A DNA stretch of 64,000 bases from Nipponacmea schrenckii. Taxonomy: Eukaryota; Mollusca; Gastropoda; Lottiidae. The notes below the pieces were generated by a model. That model ran no database searches. It was not told the origin of the DNA and saw nothing but the letters and a program-made list of their open reading frames with translations. Position numbers and translations under genes: made by a program. The stretch spans positions 13,784,338 to 13,848,337 of the forward strand of contig CM060199.1 of assembly GCA_030562195.1 (NCBI GenBank), read 5' to 3'. This document shows positions 37,401 through 49,300 of this stretch, piece by piece; position 1 is the stretch's first letter, and every line of letters begins with the position of its first letter.

Positions 37401-40400
37401 TTAATAGAATAGACTGAGTGAATATAGGTCAGAGTGCACGATTAAGAGTCAGTCTATGTTAGATCGGTGTGAGAGAAGGCTGGAATGGGAATTGGGCAGT
37501 ATATGTGCTGTTTCTCCCTGTAATTCTTGGAGTGCCTTGCTATTCATTTAAACCGTGTTACTGTATTGTATATGATTAAATAGGAGATTTCATTCCATTC
37601 ATGTTTATTCTTTTAACTTGTTTCTGTGAGGAGTCAGAGGCCACCAATGCTGGCTCGCTCACATTTGTATGGGTTATTTTTTAGTGATTTTGATTCAAAA
37701 TCAGGCGGGGAATGTACTGGTTTCGAAAGTTTATTGTGGTCTATATGATAATTTATTATTTCCCTTGTTAGAACTCTTCTTAATTGGAAAGCAAAAAGGC
37801 TTAAAATTCCAGGAAATTGCTATTGAAAACATGCCTAGGCCTACTGCATAATGCTTATAAAACTAGATCCCCCCATAGAGTAAGTAGGAATAAGAAGCAT
37901 AATTTTTAATTTCCTCAGAATTTAGGCTAATTGTCATATATCAATTCTAAGTTTCTTAAGGTTTATTTTCTAATCTTTATTATGCCATATGTAAACACGG
38001 TGTGTGTAATTTGCTAGTCTATCTAAATGTCTTATATTTTATGTTGTATTTCTTGGATTTGTATTAAGGATTTTTGATTTGTGTCATTTCAGTTTTTTAC
38101 CTCTTCCGAGAGCTGATGTTGCACATGATTGTAATAAAGCATCTTTATAATTTATGTTGTGAACACTACATCCATAATCAAGCATTTTAAATAACGATGG
38201 AAATGGAAATATTAAAGCTTGAACTATTACGCTCAAATAACTTGGCGAAAAGATTCTTACCCGAGTAGTTTCCCTGCTTTTTTAGATTGATATATATCAC
38301 AAGTGTGGAGAGGACCTGTCTCATTTGCCTCTTTACATAATGCTTTATGAAACTGGAACATTATTATTCGACTAACAAAATATCTGCAAAAAGAAAATTT
38401 TTAGTTAATACTACAATAACCATAAACTATGCGGATTTGACCTCCAAAATATATATTTAAATAAACAAGAGAATTCACGGAAAGTTAAGCTGACAAAACT
38501 AAATGCCTATTACATTATTAGCCAATATGGGCTTATTCAAAACAAACAGGTTATATATTACTAGGTAAATAAGTATTCCAGGGTGATACCGACCTTATAT
38601 ATGGAGTGTTGGCAGGGATATGATATTTAGCTCCAGGATCAAAATCTTCTTCTGTTCTTTTAACTGGTGGTGATATTCCCTGGTATTTACATCTTAAATA
38701 TAGGGGGACCATGGAATTAATCAGAAACATGTCTCCTGCATTTGCCATCAACTTGAAGATCGACTAATACTTACTTACTTTGGTTACAACTGATGCCAAC
38801 TGGTGTCAATCGGCATCATCTGCGATATTCCTATCGTCAGAGCGCTCAGATTCTATCATATGCCACCCTTTGCTCCAAAATAAGATGAATTGTATGCAAA
38901 TGCTCCAGGCCTACCTGAGATCCCACCATTTCTGATTGTAGTTAGCCGGTGTTGTTTCTCCACTAAAAACACTCCACCGCCATTGGTCCATGAGGTAACC
39001 GAATGGCAGAAAGGCTATACTGCCCAAGGATTGACTTAATAAGAAGTTTATATCTGCTTCTACAAAAATATAAAATATATGGAAATAAGCTGAAGCATTG
39101 GCGTGTGTAATAGGACTCGAAGAGAACCATTATTGTCAGCGTAATTCTACTTTAAAATAATATACTGATTGTGTAGATCATTATACGTTATCTTCTATGT
39201 TAATGCCTGTGTTTAAGCACGTACAATAGCCAATTACAGACTCTTTTACACCCCACAAAATAAATTGGATATTGCCTTAACAGCAAACAAATAGCAGTAA
39301 CATATATAAGTTTATTTATTTTTCATAGTAAAGCTTCCCAAAACACACTCCATACCTTTACTTCTTTCCGCGTTCTTCAAAAGGTTAATTTTCTTCAGAT
39401 GTTTCGGGGTCGATACGGATAAAGCTAAAACATCTCCAACAGCTTCGTGAAATCCTTAAAAAATCATATTCGTTATCATTGAAGTACATAGGATATTTAT
39501 AATATCTCTTTGGCTGAATCATCGGAAAGGAGCATAGGCTTTAAAAAGAGAGTGCTTTCAAATCACCCACTCTTGAGTGCGATGTCAGATTTGGCCCCCG
39601 TTTCAGCCTTTGCTGGAAGCGGACGTTAACTTGTCATCTGCTAGCCAACTAATTACTTCATTCCACTTTGCGACTCTTGTCATTCCGAGTTCACATTCCT
39701 TCATCGAGATGCTTTCTGTGGGAATTTTACTTGTTATATCTATATCTTTAAGTTCATCGCTAAGATACCAATACATATGCTCGACTCGGAAGCCTAAATT
39801 TGATGCAGGGAATTCCAGGGCAAGATTTGGGAGAAATCGAGAGTACCTATACTGGAAACCGTGAATTTACCTGGATTTGCACCGTGTTGATAGATAGTGG
39901 GTAAATTTTTATATTGAAGGTAATACTGAATATGTCCCATCTCATGATGAACGGTTATTAAATCCTCCATTGTTATATCTGTACATTGTTTGATTCTGTA
40001 ACATAGAAATATAATGTTACCCGAATCCTATTAATAAATTGAAGGCTTTACATTTATACATAATATCATAATATATTGTTAACTATCGTTTTCTTTTTAT
40101 GAAATACAACCGAAATGATATGGTATATAAATATATGTTACGGCATTTTTTGTTGTTCGATAGCTTTGGCCACTTATGTCACATAATCTGAATTATTAAC
40201 GAGCTTAATAAAAACAATATCGTGAACATCAATTTTTCTACAGATCTATTTTAGGTGCATAGTAAGTTAGTCACATGAAATTTTGTTACTGGAAATATGG
40301 TCACAGTAATGCGAGCATAAGTTATTTTGGTCACAGTAATACGGGCACAGGGTATGTTGATCACAGTTATAGAGACAAACGGAATGTGGTCACAGGAAAG

Positions 40401-43258
40401 TTGGTTATTTACAAAAAAGGTCACAGTAAAACGGGCATTACGGGCATAACGTATTTTAGTCACAGTAATACGGGCACATGGTATTTTGACCACAGTAAAA
40501 TTTTGGGTATTTCGCTTTATTTTCAGGAATTCCTTACACACACACACCTTAAGTAATAGAAATATGTTAGCTTTCGGGGAAGGGAGGGATTGAATCTCCC
40601 AAATGTACAGGCCTAGGGTGGAACAAAACAATATTTTAACAATAGGCATATACTCTCGAGAATCTGAAGATTTTCTGGTTTCCTAAAGGGACATTAATAT
40701 GTAAGGAACATGTAATAAATGAAAAGACATAATATCATCGATGGTAAAGGAAAAGATATTGCATTAAACATAATTAATTGAGTGGCAAATTAGAAATTTG
40801 CCACTCTTTGTTCTCATTAGACTTTTTTTTATTCGGGAAGCTCCCTAGCCCAACTCGAAAATGGTATAAACATTTGGTTTGAAAAATACGATAAGATACG
40901 TACTGGAATAGAAAATGAATATATAAAACTAAAATTTTTACGCATCAGTAGTTAGTAATTGCATAATAATAATTGAATAATTGCATAACTTTGTTGCTAA
41001 TTATCCGATCGCTTTGAAAATTATAGAATATAGAGAAGTCGCCTATAGAAATAAATCCGCATCATAAATTTTTTTTTACCACTTCCGGTTCTTGCATGAG
41101 AACTTCCGGTTTTTTAGAACCGCGTTGGGTCACCCAGCTTCCGGTGTATGTAAGATATCAGTACAAAAGCTATACATATATACTATCAGGCATAATTAAA
41201 GGGGACCAGGCTTTATTTGTTTCGGACAATCATCCGACAGCCTCAAACACATGAAATCTTTTGGTTAGCTAATCAGAAATAGTCTACAGAGCTTACCTAT
41301 GAAATTTGAGCCTTCAAATCCATGTGTATCCATAATTATCCGTGTTTGAAAAATCATAATGACTTAAGAAATTACGAACGTCCCGCCATATTGGAAAACG
41401 GTTCGTCTTGATAATCAAAGAGTTATCCTTCCCGTCGTGGAATAGCGGTCATCTATATAAACAGACTACAACGCATTTTTCAATTGTAGACTTTGTCAAC
41501 AGGACACACAATTTTCAGACTGACTGGAGACCAGCCGCGTACAGCACGGAAAAAAATGAAAAGTGAAATTTTTTGTTTGAGGCATATTTCAAGGTATTTT
41601 GCGATTTTCTCAGAGCTTGAATATTTCTGAGGACTGTTTAAATGTAACAAAGGCCCAAAACGACCCATAAAAATCAAGCCTGGGCCCCTTTAAAACCCTT
41701 TTAGAATAAAAAATCTAAACCGGAAATGATACTTTATGTGTCATCACAGAACGGTAACATTCAGCACAATTTTTATAAGTTCCCTAATTTTTATCCGATT
41801 TGTCCGATTTTGGTGTTTTTCGATACCTTGTTACTTTATCTTAAACTTGTTGGGAACAGAATTTTGATTTTCAAATTTAAATTTTTTTAATGCCCGTTTG
41901 AATTTTTTTGAAAATTCAAAAGGCCAAATACAATGACCTTGACCTTCAATGACCTTGAAATTTTTCAAGTAGGGTGTTCTTGACCTAAGCTATCCACATA
42001 TATGCCTATTATGATCGACAACAATTATATCAAATGACCTTGACCTTCAATGACCCTGAATTTTTACAAGTAGAATGTTCTTGACCTTTGCTATCCACAC
42101 ATAGGCCTATAATGGTCAACAACAATTTTTTTGTACCCGTTTTAGTTTTTAAAAAAATTCAAAAGGCTATATCAAGGGACCTTGACCTTCAATTACCTTA
42201 ATAATTTTCAAGTCAAATAATGTACTTGACCTAAGCTGTTCATACATATGCTTATAATGGTTGTTAAAAAGTTTGTTTTGAGTGTTTATAAAAGGCTATA
42301 TCATGTGACCTTGTATCAAGTGGCCCCATAGGGGTTGTTTGCCACTCTCAGTACTGTTCACAGTTCTAGTTTAATCTACTTTTAGAAGTAGATAGATCAT
42401 TAAAGCAAACAAATTATTATGGATATACTACTCCTTTCTTTCTTTCTTTCTTTTAATTTTTGCAACGTTCCAATTCACATACAGGAATCTTTATCAAGCA
42501 CAAAACAATACTGATAGAAAACAGAACAACAACAGTGTTAAATAGTGAATAAGTGATCTAAAGATGTAAAATTAAAGGAAGGGGTAGTATATACATAATA
42601 GTGTTTTTGTTTTAAAATAATAAATATTATAATAAAAATTCTGAATAGGTACCGTGTGACTTTATTACAGTGACCAAAATATTTTGTGTCCATATCACTG
42701 TGACCAAAATACCGCGTGTCCTTTTACTGTGAGCAACTTACCTACATCCCAAAACGAACATGTATCAAATCAATAGGGAATTCACAGAACCCAAAAAAAC
42801 TTTTCTAGCTTTTGTAAAATGTATTAGTGACAATTTATATCTTATAATAATATACTACATTCTCATTTCTCATTAAGGTGTAGTTGCTTAAAAAAGGTTG
42901 TCGCGAGATTGGCGTAATACCTACGTGTCGTTCTAGCAAGAGTCGAGAGGAAAATGCAAGTTAAAATACATATACAAAGACTAAAAAAAACAATCTGTTA
43001 AAAAATAATTCTACTATATATACTTACCTAAAATCTTTTTTGTTATAAAAATTCCAGGCGGAAGCATGACAAATAACTTCTCTATCTTTCGGTTTTTCTA
43101 TCATTGAATGTTCCCAGAAACTCTGTGGAACTTTCTCAAGACCCAAAGATTCAAAAAATTCGTCTGACACTTGGAACATCTTCAAAGGGGTATAATTCTG
43201 AAACAATGTGTACACATATTACAGAATAAAAAAAGACTTAACTTAAAACATACATAAT

Positions 43259-43329
<71 letters not shown>

Positions 43330-46300
43330 TTTTGACTCTCTAGCAATTATTTATTTTCACTCGTCAGCAATTATTTATTCGTTGACTAGTCATCAAATGA
43401 TCATTTATTTTCACTCGTCATCAATTTTAATTATATTCGTTTTGACCATCATCAACAATTAACTATTTTCACTCGTCAATAATTATCTATTTTTACACGT
43501 CAGCAATTATCTATTTCGACTCGTCATCAATTATTCATTACTGGCTCGTTAACATTTTTTTTTTTTTACTTATTATCTATTATTTACTTATTCTGACCCG
43601 ACCCGTCATCAGTATTATTAATTATTTGACTCGTCATCAATGATTTATTTTGACATTTCATCAATTACTTATCTATTCGACTCGTCCTCAGTTACTTATC
43701 TTTTTGACTCGTCATCAATTATTTATTAATGAGAATTGTTTTGTTGTTTTTTTTTTCATTTGTTAAAGCCGTACCTGAGATTTCATAGTCGCTGTGACGT
43801 CAACACTCTCACTATTGTAGGGTTTCAGAAAATCAAAAATACCATTCCAGGTCTGTGACCACATATTTCCTGTAAAAATCAAAATACTGTACACACATCA
43901 AAACAAAAGCTGAGAAAAAAATACATTGTATGATAGAGTTATTTCCCCTTGTATCATGGAAATAATTTTGCACAGCAAATAGGCAACAAAAATACCAGAG
44001 TAAAAAAGGATTGACAACTCTATCCTTTGAACATATCAGATTTGACCACTACAAGGCAGGACAATCTACCGCTAAGATAGTATCGATAATACGCGGCGAT
44101 GATCCTAGAAAAAAAAAGCCGATACATACCAAATATATGTGCAGGGATATGGCCCGAGGATGGGAAATATTTTTCACCATAGATATTAATAAGTTTTCTC
44201 CTGACGTAGGCATGAAGTTGATCATAAAGAGGTTTCAGTTGGATATGCAACCTTTCCAAATCTTCTTCAAATGTTTTACTTTCATAGGTCGATCGCCAGG
44301 CATCTCCTGCGTCATTATAACCTAAAATAAATTTTTTGGAGAACTCAGGGCCGGTGGCGTTTCTAGGCATTATTAGGTGGAGGGGGGGGGGCAGGAAGTG
44401 GCCACGGAATTGTCAAGAGGTCTTATAGTTTAACATTTAACTCATTTTCAATGAAGCGTACATAAGGTAAAGCAATGAATAAAAGTTCTAATTGAGTTTT
44501 ATTCACCGATACTCCTGTCGAATGTCAAATTCGTCGGTGAAATGTCGAAATCAATCTTATCAACTCTTTCCGATTCAATGGACAGAACAGCGACAGCCAG
44601 ATGCCTAAGGCGACTGTTCGACGTGGGATTTCACAGATACTTTTCAAAAGTTTCATTTTAAAGAAACTGCGTTCACAGCCTGCTTTAGTAACTGGAAGGG
44701 TCACTGCAATCAGAGAGAGGGTATAGACGCGATATATATGAGAAAGCCCAGTGTAGAAGACACATTGTATCAACGGGATTTCATGGGAAATGCCATCTCT
44801 TTTACTTTACACTGAATTCCCAAAAATTGCATCATTTAGAATGTAGGATTTAAGGTTGAAACTCTTTTTATAAGAGCGCCAGTAGAGAATCTTTCATTTA
44901 GAAATATAGTCTATTTGTGTAGTGATAGCTTGGGAATTAAAAAAGAATGATTCAAATGGGCAGACAATGGTTCTGACATCGGCCCAACTGAGAGCGAAGA
45001 AAGGCTACAGTTGAAATGTGCTATGATTAAAAAAGCACAAGCTCCGCTTACAACTCCAAAAGACACGAAAGAAAGGGAGACAATTCTTCCGCAAATAACA
45101 TAGAGAAACTCTTCAGGCCTGCCTCGGCCTCTCCCAGGTATGAACAATACCGAAGCTCTCACTTTGGTTAGAATTTGATTATATTTAATAACATTTTAAT
45201 ACCATTATAGTTTCAATCAAGTCAGTTAATATGGTACTGCAGTTCTGATATCACGAATATATAATAACAAATTTGGAAGTAATGGAGCCAAAGCCGGGAC
45301 AGCCTCAAATCATGGGGAAGGTGGGCCCTTTCCCCTGGCCCCGCCATAGAAACGCCACTGCTCGAGGCATAAGAGCTCACAAACGTGTCCGAAATATCGT
45401 TGTATAGATCCGTTATATGATGACCATATTGATTCATTTTGAAAATAAACAATTTGCAACAAAGTCAGTAAATTCAAAAAATTCGAAAAGGATAACATGT
45501 ATAAGTTTTTGTTGTAATATTGCTATAATAAATAGTTTTAAGCATTTTACATACCACCATCTCGAAAGGCTTCGTTTATTAACTCGACGTACTCTGAGTA
45601 GAGCGGTTTCATGAGTCTGCCTGTCGCATCTCTCCATTTCACCCACGCTTCTAGTAACACTTCATAATCTCTTGATTTACTGAATAGCCTGGTCAAACCT
45701 ATAAAGACAGAAATCTAGAACAACAACATCAATCATCAAAAAAAGAAATGCCAATTAGTCAAGATTTCTGTTGTTTAATTAAGTGAGTCAAGAACACGAT
45801 GTCTTTTGTTAAAAATCTGAAACATAATCAATATAAACTACTGAGCTGACAGGATATACATGAAGGGATACAACCGTATAAATATTTGATTTTCTTACTG
45901 TTTGAATCATGTGCATGGCACCAACTACGAATGCTTTGGTCAGCTTTGAGAATCTCAGTATGCTCTTGCTCCCGTGCGCTACCCGTGACACAGATTTTGT
46001 CATATATTAAGCTCAACCTTTAGACATACGCCCCGAAAGCTGATTGAAATATTCTGGACAGTGACCTCGAGTACAGTTGTTTCCTTTTTTTGTTCTAATT
46101 GTATCGCATCTAATTAAAATGAAGAATAACTAGATGGCTGTATGCCTTCGTTTAGACTAAATCATTTAATTACTGAATATCTCGTGGTTTATTTTCTGGC
46201 GTTCATTAATTATAATTAATAAGTAACAATTTATGAAGTAACGGACTTCTGAAGTGAACTGAGGTGAACTGAAGAAAAGAAATGAAATTGAAAACAAGTT

Positions 46301-49300
46301 AGTATGATAGTAATTGAAAATTGATAATATTAATATAACCTAGAATAAAAAACTATTTGTATTCTCTATATAGCCTAAAACCAAATGTATCCAACATAAA
46401 ACCGAGGGTCATCTACCATTAAGTCGAAAGTTGGTTTTACCAAATAGTCGAGCAAAGCTTACAAAAGGCTATAACATAAAGACGAGGGTAGGATACAAAT
46501 TGTCGAGGGTAACCAACCAGAAAGACAAGAGTAGCCGACCAAGTAGTCGAGGGTAGATTACTTTAAGGATGAGGGTAGGCTACTAAAAACCGAGGGGGTC
46601 TCAAGGGGTAGCTCAAGGGCCTGACTCTTGTGGAGTTTTCACTATACAATCAACAAGGAGATAAATGCGTTTTAATCACCAATTGCTGTTTTTGTGGATA
46701 AAAGGAATAAAATACATCAAATTTACTGACCTGGTTCTAAAGAATAACACTGGCTATCCGACAAACAGACTTTAGCAGAACTATAAATACTGGACATCTC
46801 TGATTCCAATTCCGACAGCTGAAGATTTAAATATCAAGTACACATGTATTATGGAACCAAGGGAAAGCTAACATTTTATACATACACACGATAAGAACCT
46901 CGAGAACATGACATATCCACTATACATGTATGTAAGATTGATCAAACGAGGTTTGTTTAAGGGCCGTGTAGAGGACATGTTCTCGAGAACACTATATGGT
47001 CCTCTCTGTAATAGCTTCGAAAAGATTTAAGGGCAAAGACAGGGCTGTTAAACGAAAATAGGTTTTCATGGACAATCTGGTGAACAAAGTCGTTGAAAAC
47101 CTAGCATTGAAAGATTTTTGGTCAATAACAATATAGCCTTACAAATCGCGAGCGTGTAATGTTCTCTCTGTAAAATCATTACCGAAATGTCTGCACGATC
47201 TGATAGAGAGGTCTCTCGAATATGTAGTTTTTTTTTTTGCTTGAGATCACTTACCCTCTTCAGTTTAGTTTTATTTTCCATAGCAGCGACTCCGATACCT
47301 GTTAGATATTTAAACTGTCGAACTATATCATCGTCTTGAATTCTCCTCCAATCAAATTGTGCATTGGCTTTTTCAGCCAGTTCTTTTTCCTTCACAGAGG
47401 AGGCTAGTTCTTTGTTGACCTGGAAGTACAATGTATGCATGTCTATGTTTTCGTGGGTAAGGTATCGGTTTTGGAAGTGTTGAAAAAATTGATCGTTAAT
47501 ATTTTAAATGATGATCTTTTAATTTTTTTTAAAGAGAATTAAATTTGTTAGGGTACAGGTGCCTTTGTTTATAATCCAGCACGATACTTTACATCAGACG
47601 CTGTACCTTGTGTATTTTGTACCTGACCAGACAGTGGTCACTCGAGTTCACCAGACCTCCCATCTTTCAGTCATAAACTTTATACAAAAACCAACGTTAA
47701 TTTTACAATATAAATATTTAAAATATCTCCGCTCTTTTTACAAGCAGACTGATGGGGTGCGAGATCTCATTTATAAAAAATAATAATACAGTTTTAAAGG
47801 AACAGATGCACTATCCAACTAATTATTCCTTAACTTCAGAAACGGGAATATTGTTCGCACTTTGCCGTTGAAGGTTGAACCTTCAAATTCGTGTGTGTCA
47901 AGAATAATCCACGTTTGCATGTTAAAATAAGACTCTGTGATATACAAAAAAGGCATATATATAAATAGATAGTACACAAAAAGTAAAATGCGTTTTATTT
48001 TGTGCATTTCCAGTACTTCTAAACACTATTTACCCAAATATCAACTCCCGTCCCCTAGGATGTCAAACTCATTTGCGAGATTTTTCTTGCAAACGTACCA
48101 CAGAATTCACAAACAACAAAACACCAAAACTGATAAATTTACGGGTTAAACGATTAGAATTATATTTATTCATGTAACCACACACTTGTGTATCAAATTT
48201 TACTGATATTGTTAAATTCATTTCCAATGACAGGTTCCAAACGGTATCGATAGGTATAAAATGACTGTGTGTTGGTAAACAATGTAAATTTTTGTAGGAT
48301 AATATTGAAGAAAAACACTCTCTCTCAGAAATTACACAAATTACAGACCATGATCGAAATTTATGAGGGTAGTAAAATGACTTAAATACAACAATAAAAA
48401 AAATACAGTTCATTATGTACCAAATCTGAGAACGCGGCATTCGTTTTGATTAAGTTTGAGGTTCAAATATATGTATATTTTGACTAAAAACAATGTTAAA
48501 TTAGCCGAAAAGAAATTCTGTTTTGTTTGATTATTCTAATTATGTGATAGAATCTCCCTGTACTCGACCAACCCTGTTCAGGAAGTTCACTCTCTGTGGT
48601 TAGTAAGTTCGAGTCAATTTTAACAAGGTGTTGTATTTCTTGTGTTAAAGGCCATTATCGGCCTTGATTTCGAGGTTGAGTTTAGGTTTTGAACATACCT
48701 AAATATTTTTTTTCTAAAAAGGCAAAATACCTAAAACTAGAAATTTTTCTCTTTATTTAGTTATGTTTTTTTTTCATTAATTTACGCTTAATCGCAGATA
48801 ATTTTTAACAATTTCGACGTTAATCTGTGAATACTATTACTGATTAGCTTAGCGAAACAAAACCCCTAATCGGTCGAATGAATGGTGAATCTCTCTCTCT
48901 TTAATATGTATTGTAAGTGTTTTTTTTAAGATGAAATTCTTTTCTTTTCATGTAATATAATTTACTATTAATCGATTTAAAACTTATACAATTTTCCTTT
49001 GGAGTTTTGTTTTATAGCTTCTTATTTTTTTTTAGTTGAATATAATTAATTGGCCTTATACACATTTTTTATGTATTCCACAAAAACAGATGTTTCCTAT
49101 CATATTGTTCGGAAATCAATTTTTTCGTCCCGTTTTCGGAGCTTATTTTAATTAAAATGACTTGGAAGCCAACGCAATGTGATATGGTATGATTTATTCA
49201 TATTCACTATGAATTGTTTGTAATATGTCAAATAAGACTACACCAACAATATCTAATTCAGTGTCAATTATATGTTTTTAAGTGTTTTGTTGAAATTGTT

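Larger units (their letters stand above)
30598..37663 (+). mobile_element. Complete Ty3/gypsy LTR retrotransposon with an extra SGNH-hydrolase ORF
   Basis: 7066 bp, bounded by 343-bp LTRs (30598-30940 and 37321-37663) that look identical, starting TGTGACAGAG and ending GCTCGCTCACA. A 4-bp duplication TTTG flanks it (30594-30597 and 37664-37667). Order: LTR, leader, SGNH-like ORF (31134-31835), gag (32107-33024), pol (33003-37193; protease, RT, RNase H, integrase), purine tract, LTR. Pol order with RNase H before integrase marks it as Ty3/gypsy. No envelope gene is seen. All reading frames are open, so the copy could be active. It is inserted in the BEL/Pao element within ACE-D intron 12. Confidence 0.95.
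29279..38170 (+). mobile_element. BEL/Pao LTR retrotransposon (3' part), split by a gypsy insertion
   Basis: From the gap edge, a plus-strand BEL/Pao pol C-terminus (29279-30523) is followed by about 70 bp, then the 7066-bp gypsy element (30598-37663). It resumes at 37664 with a purine tract (GGCGGGGAA) and a terminal sequence starting TGTACTGG at 37713, interpreted as its 3' LTR ending ACTACA near 38170. The 5' LTR, gag and most of pol are missing or hidden in the gap. It sits in ACE-D intron 12, opposite in orientation to the gene. Confidence 0.75.
40262..42742. mobile_element. Fold-back-like element with inverted tandem-repeat arms in ACE-D intron 7
   Basis: The left arm (about 40262-40510) is roughly eight copies of a ~30-bp unit, GGTCACAGTAATACGGGCAC. 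The right arm (about 42650-42742) holds three units in inverted orientation (ACAGTGACCAAAATATTTTG, GTGTCCTTTTACTGTGAGC). The outer ends agree as inverted repeats (GTAAGTT..TCACA versus TGTGAGCAACTTAC). Long inverted arms made of tandem units resemble Foldback transposons. The interior is occupied by other elements (40780-42347, 42422-42592) and encodes no protein I recognise. Confidence 0.5.

Noticed and set aside
37669..37851. 60-codon frame after the gypsy 3' LTR, considered as an envelope or accessory gene
   Set aside because: Falls in the BEL/Pao terminal repeat, has no signal or domain, and is outside the gypsy target duplication.
41480..41677. 65-codon frame in ACE-D intron 7
   Set aside because: Lies wholly inside the TTAA-flanked MITE at 41201-41689; no transposase similarity.
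48069..48440. 123-codon frame in ACE-D intron 1
   Set aside because: No domain, no splice support, low-complexity AT composition.
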